NCBI GenBank assembly: GCA_018398765.1 | Contig: JAHBMJ010000447.1 | Span: 1-47,846 of the forward strand | From: Chromera velia | Taxonomy: Eukaryota > Sar > Chromeraceae | Length of the DNA stretch: 47,846 nucleotides | Direction of reading: 5' to 3' | Shown: positions 35,133 to 46,109 of the stretch, in pieces | Numbering within the stretch: the first letter of the stretch is position 1 | How the letters are laid out: each line of letters starts with the position of its first letter | Notes under the pieces: model-generated | Seen by the model: the letters and a program-made list of their open reading frames with translations, nothing else | What the model was told of the DNA's origin: nothing | The model's database searches: none | Made by a program: the position numbers and the translations under genes

Positions 35133-38100
35133 ATGAATATATATATATATATATCTTTGACCTCCTCCCCAGTGAGCCCTCAGGATAAGAAAGACCGGGT
35201 GAAAGCCTTGGCCACAGCCTGGTATCGGGTTTTGGTTGGGCCAGTGAAGGAAGTAATAGCGAAAACGACAGAGAAGCAACAGCCTCCTACCTTCAAAACG
35301 TTGTTTAGAGAGAAGGAAGGGTGGTGGGATGAGGAATGTAAAGAGCTGCAGGAATACCTGAAGAAAGTAAGGAAAGAAGTTGAGGACTGTGCAAGTGGGG
35401 TGGAGAGAGAGTTAAAGCAGGAAAGGGTGGAAGACATCTTAAAGAAAAGGAGAGAGATCTTCCGGCAGAAAAGGAAGAGATTTGAGAGAGCGGAAACTGA
35501 AAAAGCGAAGACACATTTACTTAATGACCCCCTATTCCTTCGGAAAGAAAGGAGAAAGTTATCGAAAGACGGTCTGAGACCAGGGGCAAGAGACTTCTCA
35601 AACCATTGCGCACGGGTTTTTGAGGAGGGCGAAGAATTGCCAGAGCCTGATCCGGAGCCGGAGCCCCCGAAGCAATTCATTTTCTCGTATAAGCAGGTGA
35701 CTGATCGTCTGAAAGGAATGGATACTAGAAAGAAAGCGGCAGGGCTCGATGGCATCTCTCCTCAACAACTCGACCTTTGCTTTTGTCACTCTCCCATCTC
35801 TCGCTTCCTTTTGTTTGTTTTCTTTAATTTAATGCATGCATATGCGTGTTGGCCTGATAACTGGAATTTGTTGAGAATCGTACCTATCCCGAAAGGTCCC
35901 CCTTCGCCACAGCCGAATGACTGGCGTCTAGTCCATGTCGTTCACCCCCTTGCAAAGCTTTTTGGTCTCCTTATGGATGATAGAATCCGTCAGCAAGCTC
36001 GTTTTGACGATAGACAGATCGGGTTTAGGAAAGGAATGGGCATAAGAGAGGGGATCGGAGCAGTGGTAGGCTTGGTACAAGAATGCAGAAGAGGCAAGAA
36101 GGGGCTCCTGGGCGGATTTGTCGACTTCTCAAAGGCGTTTGACTCTATCCCTTGGTTGAAGCTTCTGGCAAAGCTGCAGGCTGAGGGAATAGAGAAAAGA
36201 GATCTATTGATGATTGCATCAATGTATAGAGGCGTGAAAGCGAGAGTCGATGGGGACTCGGCTCTATTCCCGGAGGGGGCAGGGGTTAAGCAAGGTAATG
36301 CGTTATCCCCGTCGCTTTTTCTATGATTCATTAATGACCTACATGATGAGATTCAGAAAAGAAAACGCGGAGATGGAAAGGAAACGGAGGGGGTTCACCT
36401 TGCTGGGGTCAGTTTGGGAAGTATAGGCTACGCTGATGATCTTGTCTTGTTTGCACACTCAGCAGCCGACCTCCAAGCAAAATTCGATGCCCTGGAGGGG
36501 TATTGCAGAAAGTGGGGGTTGAATGTCAATCTGAAGAAAACTAAGGTCCTGCGCCTTTGTGAATACCGCGAGGACTGTAACGGCATGATTTTGTACCAAG
36601 GGAAGGAAGTAGACTGGTGTAATCAGTACAAATATTTGGGTTGCCTTCTGTTTGAGGGAGGGGATTTGACTCGGTCGATTGAAGCACGCCTACGCAGTGC
36701 AGAGCGTGCAATGGGGGCGGTGATTGGTCTGGCTGCAAGTCTGTCTGGGTTGCCTCTCGGGGGAAAGATGCAGCTGCTGAAGGCGTGCTGGGAGCCGGTG
36801 GCACTCTATAGCCTGGAGTGCTTTCCGATAAGACAGGGAGACTGGGAGGCGATTGACAACTTGCGGCTCCGGTTTGTTCGATGGGCGGCCCGACTTCCGG
36901 TCAGGAGTTTGCGTGTACCCTCTCTTTTGTCTGTTAATTTAATGTCTGCTCGCGCGCTCTTGTGTGCTCGTTTTGCTTCATTCTGGATTGCACTTAGCCG
37001 TTCGCATCTCCGTATTCCTCAGGCTCTTTTGAATTCATGGAAGGGACCAGCGGGGCAGAAGCAAAGACGAGCCGTCAATGGTCTGTTCAGATGGGCAGGC
37101 CTTGACTTTTTGACGTCTCTCCCTGTCCGGAGCTCAGAAAGACGGGCCCCGAAGGGGAATTTGTTTGTTTCTGCCAAAATTAAGGATGCCTGGGGAATGG
37201 AATGCATGAAAAGGGGAGACAGGGAAGAAAGGGGCAACTTCCCCCTGTCTGCCTCTTTATCAGGACTACAGAGAGCTCTTCCGTCTTCTTTACGTTCTTC
37301 TCTATTTCTTTTGTCTTCAAAGAATGGCCCCAAGGTACGGATGTCCTGTCTGCCGAGAAGTGCCTTATGTGAGAAGATTGAGCCACTCCTAAGGGCATTG
37401 ACACTAAATCGGAAGGGTCTGACGGGGGGGGCCAACTCTCCGGGAGAGGTGTTTTGTCTGGCAGAGGGTTGTTCAAATGGAAGAAAAATTGATGATCTCT
37501 GGCACCGGCTTTCAGTATGCTCCAATTGGGTAGAAGCAAGAAATAAACTAAACAAAGTGGTAGAGGGAAAGAAAGTGAAGCAAAGGATTCAGAGAGAAGG
37601 AATTGAGGGATCGGATNTTTTGCTTCATTCTGGATTGCACTTAGCCGTTCGCATCTCCGTATTCCTCAGGCTCTTTTGAATTCATGGAAGGGACCAGCGG
37701 GGCAGAAGCAAAGACGAGCCGTCAATGGTCTGTTCAGATGGGCAGGCCTTGACTTTTTGACGTCTCTCCCTGTCCGGAGCTCAGAAAGACGGGCCCCGAA
37801 GGGGAATTTGTTTGTTTCTGCCAAAATTAAGGATGCCTGGGGAATGGAATGCATGAAAAGGGGAGACAGGGAAGAAAGGGGCAACTTCCCCCTGTCTGCC
37901 TCTTTATTAGGACTACAGAGAGCTCTTCCGTCTTCTTTACGTTCTTCTCTATTTCTTTTGTCTTCAAAGAATGGCCCCAAGGTACGGATGTCCTGTCTGC
38001 CGAGAAGTGCCTTATGTGAGAAGATTGAGCCACTCCTAAGGACATTGACACTAAATCGGAAGGGTCTAACGGGGGGGGCCAACTCTCCGGGAGAGGTGTT

Positions 38101-38380
38101 TTGTCTGGCAGAGGGTTGTTCAAATGGAAGAAAAATTGATGATCTCTGGCACCGGCTTTCAGTATGCTCCAATTGGGTAGAAGCAAGAAATAAACTAAAC
38201 AAAGTGGTAGAGGGAAAGAAAGTGAAGCAAAGGATTCAGAGAGAAGGAATTGAAGGATCGGATACAGCCGAAACAGAAGCGAGGAAGATGCTGCTTTTGG
38301 CTTTACAAGTCGATCCGTATGAAGTATGCAGAGCCGTTTGCGATCTTTGTCACTCACTGTGCACGCCTGTCTCTGTGTGA
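35133..38380 (+). mobile_element. Non-LTR retrotransposon (LINE-type) reverse transcriptase, interrupted
   Basis: A charged N-terminal segment leads into a reverse transcriptase: KKAAGLDGISP (about 35731), motif A GFVDFSKAFD (about 36113), motif B GAGVKQGNALSP (about 36281) and motif C YADDLVLFA (about 36426), then a thumb-like region and a C-terminal C-x4-C...H-x4-C knuckle. The catalytic Asp residues are intact. One TGA at 36324 interrupts SLFL/FINDL in frame; the second copy has Ile there. No apurinic-type endonuclease domain is visible, so the copy is 5'-truncated or of another type. Bases 36971-37616 are repeated at 37618-38263 around an N; removing that leaves one frame of 867 codons to the TGA at 38378. 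Probably not active as it stands. Confidence 0.85.
36971..38263 (+). repeat. 646-bp direct duplication around a single N
   Basis: 36971-37616 and 37618-38263 are almost identical, differing at a handful of sites (for example TCAGGAC/TTAGGAC, GGGCATTG/GGACATTG, TCTGACGG/TCTAACGG, TTGAGGGA/TTGAAGGA). The N at 37617 sits exactly at the joint, and the element reads through normally if one copy is dropped. Most likely two alleles or reads placed end to end. Confidence 0.85.
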
Positions 38381-38598
38381 ACACGACCTTTTCTTCTTAT
38401 GTTCAAGTCTTATATTGCCACCTACAACGTGCATGCTGCTCGTGAGCTCACCAAGCGAGCACTTCAGGGGATCTCGCGCTTAGCCTTATCTCTAGAGTTG
38501 AGTGATTGACGATCTCTTGCATGAACATGGGCTACTGAGAGCACGGCTCCACTCTAGCAAAGCCAACTTCATTCATTCATTCATATATTGAGTGATTG

Positions 38599-38625
38599 AT
38601 TGATTGATGCCAAACCCTAGGTGGA
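38599..38625 (+). repeat. Left arm of a 27-bp inverted repeat
   Basis: Begins with TGAT units and contains GCCAAACCCTAGGTGGA. Its exact reverse complement is at 40963-40989, on the other side of the second retrotransposon copy. It also contains AAACCCTA, one unit of the plant/alveolate-type telomere repeat, probably by chance. Confidence 0.85.
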
Positions 38626-38637
38626 GTATATGTATAT

Positions 38638-38646
38638 GTGTGTGTG

Positions 38647-38694
<48 letters not shown>
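38638..38694. repeat. (TG)n(TA)n microsatellite
   Basis: About 57 bases of alternating T with G or A, between the left arm of the inverted repeat and the decayed retrotransposon. Confidence 0.85.
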
Positions 38695-38695
<1 letters not shown>

Positions 38696-38751
38696 CCTAG
38701 AAACGTTATAGAGCCATAGTATTCCATCAAATCTCCTCTACTCTAAAGAAA

Positions 38752-40700
38752 ATGAATAGAAAGAAAGCCTCCGGCCTTGAAGGAATCTCCCCCACTCAGC
38801 TTGACTTTTATTTTGCGCACTCGGCGCTCTCTCATTTTTTACTTTTTGTTTTGTTTAATTGTATGCATATCTTTGCTTGCTCGCCTCCCTCCTGGAATGT
38901 GCTGCGTATCTGTCTTGTCCCTAAAAGCCCTGCCTCTCCTTCTCCCAATGAATGGAGACCTATTCACATGTCAACCCTTTTGCAAAACTTTTTGGTTTGC
39001 TGATGGACGGCCGTGTGCGCTCTCAAGTTGAGCTTGACGTCAGGCAGTTAGGTTTCAGACAAGGGGTGGGAACGAGGGAAGGAGTAGGCGCGTTTGTCTC
39101 TGCCATTCTCTCCTCTAAAAAGAAAAAGAAAGCTCTGCTGGCAGGCTTTGTTAATTTTTCCAAAGCCTTCAACACTGTGCCGAGAGGTAAGCTAATTTAG
39201 AAACTGAGAAGAGAAGGTGTGTATGAAGCAGATGTGTACATGATCTGTGAAATGTATAGGGAGGTCTGGGGAAAGGTAGACGGGGACTCTTTGAGTTTTC
39301 AGGAGGGCGCTGGGGTAAAGTAAGGTGATGTTCTCTCTCCCATTCTCTTTCTTATCTATATCAATGATCTTCTCCGTGTGTGTTCAATTAGTAAGAATGA
39401 GGGGGCCGTAGACAGAGAAGCAGAAGGAGCAGGATGGTCAGACAGTGGAATGGGGGAGGGCAGCGATGAGGAGCCCGAGAGAGAGCCCGAACCTGTCCTC
39501 TTTGACAACTGCATCTTAAGCAGTCTGGGGTATGCGGATGATCTCTGTTTCCTTGCTCATTCCGTCTCGGATCTGCAAAAGAAGTTCTCAGCCTTGGAAA
39601 GGTATTACAAGGAATGAGGATTGACTGTAAACTTAAAAAAAACGAAAATCTTGCGTCTGTCTGCCTTGGTTCTGGGGCAGTCTACAGGTACAGTCGTGTA
39701 TGGTGGGAGGGAAGTTGAATGGACATCTGAATACAAATATCTGAGGTATGTTTTCTTTGAAGGGGGGTGCTTGAACAAGACAATTGAGTCCCGTATTGCT
39801 TCTGCTTTGCAGGCTCTCGGAGGGGTAATTGGGTTGATTGTAAGCATGGGCCCGCTCAGCATTGATGCGCAGGTAATAGTCTTTAGAGCCTGCTGGACCT
39901 CTGTAGCGCTCTACTACCTTGAATATCTGCCAGTGCAAGATACAGACCTGCTTGCTTTTGATGCTTTGCAGCTTCGGTTTGCCCGTTGGTGTGGTCATTT
40001 GTTTGCTCGCAGCCTCCGCCTGCCCTCTCTTTGCATCCTTAGTTTTCTTCCTTGCAAAGCTTTTCTCTGCTCCCGCATGGCTGACTGGTGGCACTCTCTT
40101 TTCATCACAACACACACCATTCTTGCAGTCATGTTGCATGCCTGGAAGAATAACTGCTGCCAACAATTCATAATTAAGGTCTATAGACAGGCTGCTTCAT
40201 TGGGCTGATTTGATTTTTGTTCGCTCGCTGAGGGTCGAGCCCGATCTGTCTTCACAACACGGGCAGAATGGTCGTAGGGCATAAGGCACTGGCTCACTTT
40301 TCTTCAAGGGCAAGGTGAGACAGACAGTTACAAAGGAATGCATGAAGGCTTCTGAGGATGATGGGCAATCTTCCTTTCACTTTCCCCTCCTTGCTAGACT
40401 CACCCCTCTGCAGTGCGACTTCCCGTCTTCCCACCGTATGTTTATCTTTTTCCTGTACAGCAAGTCGTCCTCCAGTGTTCCTTCCATCTCTACCTTTCCC
40501 CGTTTTGCCCTGTCAGTTACGGATGGTTCGATCTTTTCTTTTTTGCGCATGCTGACATATAACCCGATGGGCGGGCAAGGTGGACTGCCGGTTGATTGCT
40601 CTGATAGAAAGCTGTGCACCTATAAAGCCTTCTGCCGGTGTATAGATGATTTTATTCATCGGCTCTCTGTCTGCCTCCGATAGACTGCCGAACAAGGCTT
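38752..40700 (+). pseudogene. Decayed second copy of the non-LTR retrotransposon
   Basis: Same family as the element at 35133: KKASGLEGISP at 38761, a motif A region reading GFVNFSKAFN at about 39143 (both Asp changed to Asn), SPILFLIYINDL, and YADDLCFLA at about 39532. Frameshifts occur near 38980, and in-frame stops at about 39198, 39320 and 39616. An acidic Glu/Pro insert precedes motif C. Homology fades after about 40210, with fragments of the C-terminal part to about 40680. Not able to encode an active enzyme. Confidence 0.85.
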
Positions 40701-40962
40701 TTTATAGTAGTTGGCATTAATTCAATCAGACCGCTTCACTCGTTATGACTCACCCTTTGTATCTGCCTCCTTTTCTGATCTGGGGGTTCGCAAGTTCATC
40801 ATATCGCTCTTGCGCTCTCAACCCTCTCTCCTCTTTATAATTTCTCATCATATTGTAGTAAATGATTGATTAGATTAAATTTAAATAACTGTCGTCCACT
40901 TAGCTTGCAGCTGGCACAATTGAACAGACTCATGCATGTATACGCCGCCCGGGAGTTCTAAT

Positions 40963-40989
40963 TCCACCTAGGGTTTGGCATCAATCAAT
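40963..40989 (-). repeat. Right arm of the 27-bp inverted repeat
   Basis: Exact reverse complement of 38599-38625, followed by more AATC units on the plus strand. The two arms enclose about 2.3 kb. Confidence 0.85.
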
Positions 40990-42599
40990 TAATCAATCAA
41001 TCAGAGCTTACACAGTGATCAATACCACAGTGACACTGTACTGTAGTAGTCTGCTTGTATTTTGTAGATCGAAACTAACCAACAACTAGACTAACAAGTT
41101 GCTTATATATACCCTATCGCATTTAGGAGTAATTGGCAGAATTGAAATGTCCAATTGGGAATTTGGAATCCCAACTAGAATCCCAATTTCCCAATTCGGA
41201 CCAATTTGGAAATCTTTTTTTCTTAATTGGTCAAAAACTTAGTGTACAAAGCTGTATTTTTGCTACCCCCCTGACACTCAAAAATCCACTCTTGAAAGGC
41301 CGCGCCGCAGGCGCGGCCTATGTCTTGAAAAGCTGCACCACAGGCGCGGCCTATATCTTGAAAAGCTGTGCCGCAAGCAGAGCCTATGTCTTAAAAAGCT
41401 ATACCGCAAGGAGAGCCTATGTCTTAAAAAGCTATACGCCGCAAGCAGAGCGTATATCTTGAAAAACTATGCCGCAAGACGAGTTCATCCAACACTGGTG
41501 TGAAGTCAGGCCTCGGAACAAGAAGGGACAGGACCCTCTTTCTCTAAGTACCTGCTCTGTCTGCCCCTTCCATCATTAAATGATAAAACCCAAGGCAACG
41601 CAGCTTTCTCTTCACTGTCCCAACCCACCTTTCAACATCTGTGTGTGTGTATGAAAGATTGGTGGGGATAATTGCAACGAAGCGCATGTGCGAAACAAAC
41701 TCTGACACAAGAGGACACAAGACAAGATAGAGAACAGAGGTAGCAAGACCGTACTTTTTGCACAAATTGAAGACGTCTTCGAGAAGATCAAAGGTGTTTT
41801 CATCGGGCCTGATGAGCCCTCAGAAAAACTGTGTGTTACACCACGCCTGCATGCAGAAAGGCATGCCGGGGCCGTGGTTTCGGATCCGGGGCCGCGCGGT
41901 ACTCTGTAAACGTAGCGCGACAGTGGGGCGCATACGCATACAGTAGAATAAATTTTGGCGGCACGAAATAGTACAAAACGGTGCCGCCGCTCAAAAATCC
42001 TAACTTAAAATTAAATGCTGCTGAAAAATCCAATCTTGAAAAATGTTTTCAAGAACAGCTTAGAGTGTCGGGGGGGTAATTTTTGTATACATACATTTTA
42101 GAACTCAAAGATTTCACACCTGAAGACCATTTAGCTTTATATAAACATTTAACCTAAAAAAAAAATATAATTGGAAATTTGGATTTCCAATTGGAAATCA
42201 TATACGTTTTAAATTGGAAAATAGATTGGATTCTAATTGAAAATCACAATTTCCAATTGTTTTTTGCTTTCTTGCTTTTCTTTTTTTCTTTCTTTCTTTG
42301 TTTATTTCTTTGTTTCTTTCATTCATTCATTCATTCTTTTTCTCTCTCTTTCTCTTTCTCTCTGTCTTTTTGAAATTGCTCCCCTCTCCAAGCTCTAACT
42401 CCGTATCCCCCCTTCCCACCTTCAGCGCCACGTCACTCTGCCAGAAAACAATCAGAAGAGCTAATAATATCCATCAACTTTGAAAAGAAAAAACCTTTGG
42501 TGACAACAAGCGTGACATTTTCACACCAGAAAAGAGCTTGGGAATGAATGAGACAGAAAATGAAAAAAAGAAATTGAAAATCAAAGCCCGGGCCTCTCT
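40990..42599. other. Non-coding, AT-rich with foldback-type motifs
   Basis: Apart from the 33-bp repeat array, this stretch has clusters of CCAATTGG-like words at 41131-41222 and again at 42166-42262, in both orientations. They could be the ends of a foldback or MITE-like element of about 1.1 kb. 42263-42368 is CTTT-rich. No coding frame is supported. Confidence 0.45.
41298..41475 (+). repeat. 33-bp tandem repeat, about 5 copies, with a GC hairpin
   Basis: Units of 33-35 bases end in TATGTCTTGAAAAGCT or close variants. The first unit begins with a perfect 9-bp inverted repeat around a 3-base loop (41298-41318, GGCCGCGCC/GGCGCGGCC). The plus strand stays open through the array, giving an 11-residue repeat like AYVLKS, but there is no further sign of a gene. 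Confidence 0.8.
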
Positions 42600-44434
42600 C
42601 TAAAAAGTGTTGCTCAAATTCGTAAAATTGTTGGAGCTCAGAGGCATCAGAGTCACCAATTCACCGGACGCACTCATTTCTTTAAACTCGTTCCACTCAA
42701 AAAGAGGAATGAAGAACCAGGCAAGACCATATAGATAGATCGAAACACTCAGCGCAAAAAGGCCACAGTGCGGGTTTACTGTGCGTCGATCGTGCTTTTT
42801 CTGAAGAAACTCGACAACAGGCGGAATTCCCTCTCGGTATGAGCAGAACTGCTACGCCGTCTACAATGGAGTGCGATTCTGCTTGTCTAAATAGTAGCTA
42901 GCCATGCTAGCAAGACAAGAAGGGTCGGTGTGAAGGAGTAGGCAGACGACTTCTAGTTGTCTCTGTCTGTAATTTTCTGGGGGTTCTTTGGGTTTTTGAC
43001 AAGCCCAATGGAGGGAAGTCACTTTGTCGTGATCTTTCCTTCCCATATCTGCTCTCAGATCGATCAGGTACTCAACCAGTTCTAACGATCCGTACTGAGC
43101 TGCTCTATGGAGAGCTGACCGCCTTTTCGAGTCCAACGCCTCAATATCTGCTCCCCACCTAACAAGCACTTCAGCAATCGCTTGGTCCTCAGGACCGTTA
43201 CTGGGTGCGGGTGCTCCATCAAAGCCACAGCCCCCATGACCTATTTGGTGGAGAGGGGTGAGTCTTTCGGTATGGTTATTCCGACTTGTCTCGTTCACGT
43301 TGGTACCGATGGAAAACAAAAGTTTGACGACTTCCCGCTGGAGCCTCCTGACTGCGTAGGTGAGTGCGGACTTTTCTGTCTCGTCTACAGCCTCTCTATC
43401 AACACTCCGATCAAGCAAAAGGCGAGCAAGACCCACAGGGCCCCGGAAAGCCGCTTTATACAGCAACGCAACACTTCTCTCACCGACATGATAAACGTTC
43501 GCCCCCTCTCCCACCAACCATATCGCAGCCTTTACCCACCCAGGACCCGGAACAGCGCTGCAGAGGAACTCAAGGGAACCCCCCTCCCAATTTTCTGCTC
43601 AGAGTCTGCCAGGAGGTGCTGACAGCCTCAGCGCATCATCGCTCTCATGCAGTGGCCGGGAGACTTTGAGGAGGTATCTGAGGATCCTCCACCTTTGCCT
43701 ACTAACTGCCCTCTCGAAAACCCGCGGTCCGATCTTCCCGCCTACACGAACCAACACCTTCACTGCTTCCAAATTACCTGTGGAGACAGCCGTCTCCACT
43801 AAGCTCTCCGTCTGGGAAGAAGCTGTGGCGTTCTCACGATTAGAAGCGATGGTCTCTACAACAACGCCGTCTTCTAAGAGCATTCTCATTACTCTCACAT
43901 TCCCTTACGACACAGCTTTTAATAGAACTCTCCTGCCGAGCGTCCTCCCTCCCCGCATACCCTCAATATCCGCCCCGACATACAGCAGGAGACGGAAATC
44001 TCTCCCTACGCCCATCTGAGTGAAACTGTCCAGAACTTCTTCAACAGCGCTCGGTTCAACGGTCCAAAATTTGGCGATCTCTTGCGCAATGTTCGTGTGC
44101 TTATCAAAAAAAGAGGATAGATCCATTTTGTAGTTCCTGCTGGTAACCTGGACCAGCTTTGTATAAACAAATGACTTGAATTCTTTCAACAGCTCCATCA
44201 GACGTGCAAAAGCAGCACGATCTTGAGGAGACGGCCAACATGATGAAGTCCTTAACCACCGTTGCCGTCTCTTGCTTCCCGCGCCAAGGAAGCCTTGAGC
44301 ACTTCGGCCAGAGTGTGCCTCCTCGACTCGAGGGTCTTTGTAAAGTTATACAAAGTACTTTCCACTTCTTCAAGACCATTCAGAAAAGAAAGGACTTCAA
44401 AAGATTGGTCTACCAGTGAGCTTATGGTCGGCAA
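42600..44434 (-). pseudogene. Ankyrin-repeat protein pseudogene
   Basis: Read on the minus strand from about 44434: an N-terminal helical part (FNGL-like, VESTLYNFTKTLESRRHTLAEVL), a frameshift near 44260, then KEFKSFVYTKL and a series of ankyrin-type repeats (NVRVMRMLLEDG, GNLEAVKVLVRVGG, SALTYAVRRLQREVVKLLFS, RRSALHRAAQYGSLELVEYL, VTSLHWACQ), ending in a hydrophobic segment (LFALSVSIYLYGLAWFF) and TAG at 42600. The main frame is broken by TAA near 43915, TGA near 43599, and two TAG near 42860. All interruptions fall inside otherwise continuous homology, so splicing does not explain them. Ankyrin proteins mediate protein binding; the partner is unknown. Confidence 0.75.
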
Positions 44435-45538
44435 CTTGAGTCAGACCACACCCCTTTCTTGCATGTAAGAAGGAACAAAGCAAACTCTGAAAGTCTCAAC
44501 CAGCAGTCAGAGGGTTGACAACTTTCAGCATCTCTGAGCTGGACCCCACCGTTCATCAAAGCAAACACGTACTGCACTTATAGCTGTGTACGGGCGATTG
44601 CGGGCCCCCTTTAAGCCCCACGGCCCCCGCACCACGGCGTTAAGTTCCTAGCTCCGTTCCACACGCCTCCGTTCCGTACACTCTCCCTACTAAATAACCT
44701 TTGTGCCGCACACGCCAATAAATGTTACTCGACTCTTTGATATGCATCTATATTTTGACTCTATTCTGACAAGTCTTTGAACGTTTCCCGGCGGGGTCTG
44801 ACATACAATTAAGCTTGGAAGCCGCTTCGCAGTACAACGCAAACACTAGCAAATACAAGTAAATTGAACTAAGTAAATTTTGCTGCATAATTATGCATAT
44901 CGTAGTACAATGCGCCATAAAGCGCCATGGGCTACCAACTCCTGGAGAGTTCAGGCCCAAAGACCTAAAATCGGAGAGTGACTTGCAGAGTATATCGTTC
45001 CGGAGAGTTTACGAAGGCCCAAAAGACCAAAAAATGGAGAGTGATCACCATTATCGTTATGTCACGGCCCGATGACCTAAATGTGGAGTGATTGGAGTAT
45101 ATGTCAAAGACACACACCGCGAGTTATTGACCCACGTGAAGTGCTTTTCCACCCCGGCCGCAACATTTACTAGCATTTACCCATAAATGCTGCGAGGTTT
45201 ACAGTCATGTACAATAATTTATATTATATAATTTTATTAATACAACCATTACCATAATCATAATAACATTTTTTTTTGTATATATTTGAAACCTATAAAA
45301 ACCCTATGGAACCCTTATATTCTGTTTACCTATGAATCAATCAATCAATATCAATCAATCAATCGATTCTAAAAATTCTGAAAAAGTCATGTCAATTCTA
45401 GTAGATTCCTAGGTGACAGTCGAATTTTATAATGAATTCAAACATGGTTAATAAATTCAATAATCGTATGTTGCGCCATCAGCAGCAGAGCCAAGTATTA
45501 AAAAAAAACGATAGCCATCCGCGCCAGTCTCATACGCG
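44435..45538. other. Intergenic, no gene seen
   Basis: Mostly AT-rich from 45170. A unit of the type GGCCCAAAGACCTAAA...GGAGAGTG recurs three times (about 44954, 45026, 45067) at 40-70 base spacing. TCAATCAATC words near 45337-45364 resemble those beside the inverted repeat at 40980. Confidence 0.5.
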
Positions 45539-45889
45539 GTGAGTGGGGAGGACACAGAGGACTCCGAGAGGATATCCGTTGTTGCCGACTCGAAGCAGCT
45601 AGATACAAGAGTTCGCAGGGACATGCAACGAAGTCAGGTAGCACTGTCACACTTCCAAGGAGAAGGAGGGCGTCCTGCGAGAGACGACTGCACATGCTCT
45701 AATGAAAGCAGCAAAGTGTCACCATGCAGCCACGAACCCCTTTCTTGTTCTAAAGAGATCACTCGACGGCTCGTTCAATTAATTAATTGGCGGAGAAGAG
45801 AAGGAAACCACAAACAGGACAGAACAGAACCTAAGGCCTGTCCACTCGCCTGTCAAGACTGCGGGCCTTTATCTCTAAACCTACCATAA
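45539..45889 (+). CDS. Doubtful ORF, 116 aa
   Basis: Open from a GTG at 45539 to a TAA at 45887. The peptide is acidic at first (SGEDTEDSERIS), then Cys/Ser-rich (CTCSNESSKVSPCSHEP). There is no ATG near its start, no recognisable domain, and GTGAGTGG at the start resembles a splice donor. It may be chance or a fragment. Confidence 0.15.
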   Translation: MSGEDTEDSERISVVADSKQLDTRVRRDMQRSQVALSHFQGEGGRPARDDCTCSNESSKVSPCSHEPLSCSKEITRRLVQLINWRRREGNHKQDRTEPKACPLACQDCGPLSLNLP

Positions 45890-46109
45890 AGGGGGAGCTA
45901 GGGCAAACGAGAACATCACTTCTGATGGAAAGGGAGAGAGAGAGAGAGAGCAGCCCTTCCCCGCCCCAGCGGTCCTCCCTCCCAAAAAACCAACAGCTAA
46001 ACAGACAGAGACGACAGAGGGATGCGTGAACGAACGAACTCCCTTCCCCGATGTGCTGAGGCTCGATCGACCCTGAGGGGTCAGGATCCCCCCTCATACT
46101 CTCCCAGGG
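45890..46109. other. Short spacer with GA repeat
   Basis: Contains a (GA)n run near 45931-45949 and probably the 3' UTR of the leftward gene. Nothing else recognised. Confidence 0.4.

Noticed and set aside
36321..36329. TGA read as tryptophan
   Set aside because: SF3B1 and the unidentified gene at 46110 use TGA as stop, and the sister LINE copy has an Ile codon at this site.
38611..38620. Telomere repeat at AAACCCTA
   Set aside because: Only one unit is present in each inverted-repeat arm, with no array.
38638..38694. CRISPR-like or phage-type array
   Set aside because: It is a plain dinucleotide microsatellite in eukaryotic DNA, with no spacers.
42600..44434. Reassigned genetic code with TAA/TAG as Gln
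   Set aside because: UPF2 ends at TAG, SF3B1 ends at TGA, and neither has internal TAR codons in its conserved exons. The ankyrin gene also has a frameshift and a TGA, so pseudogene decay is simpler.
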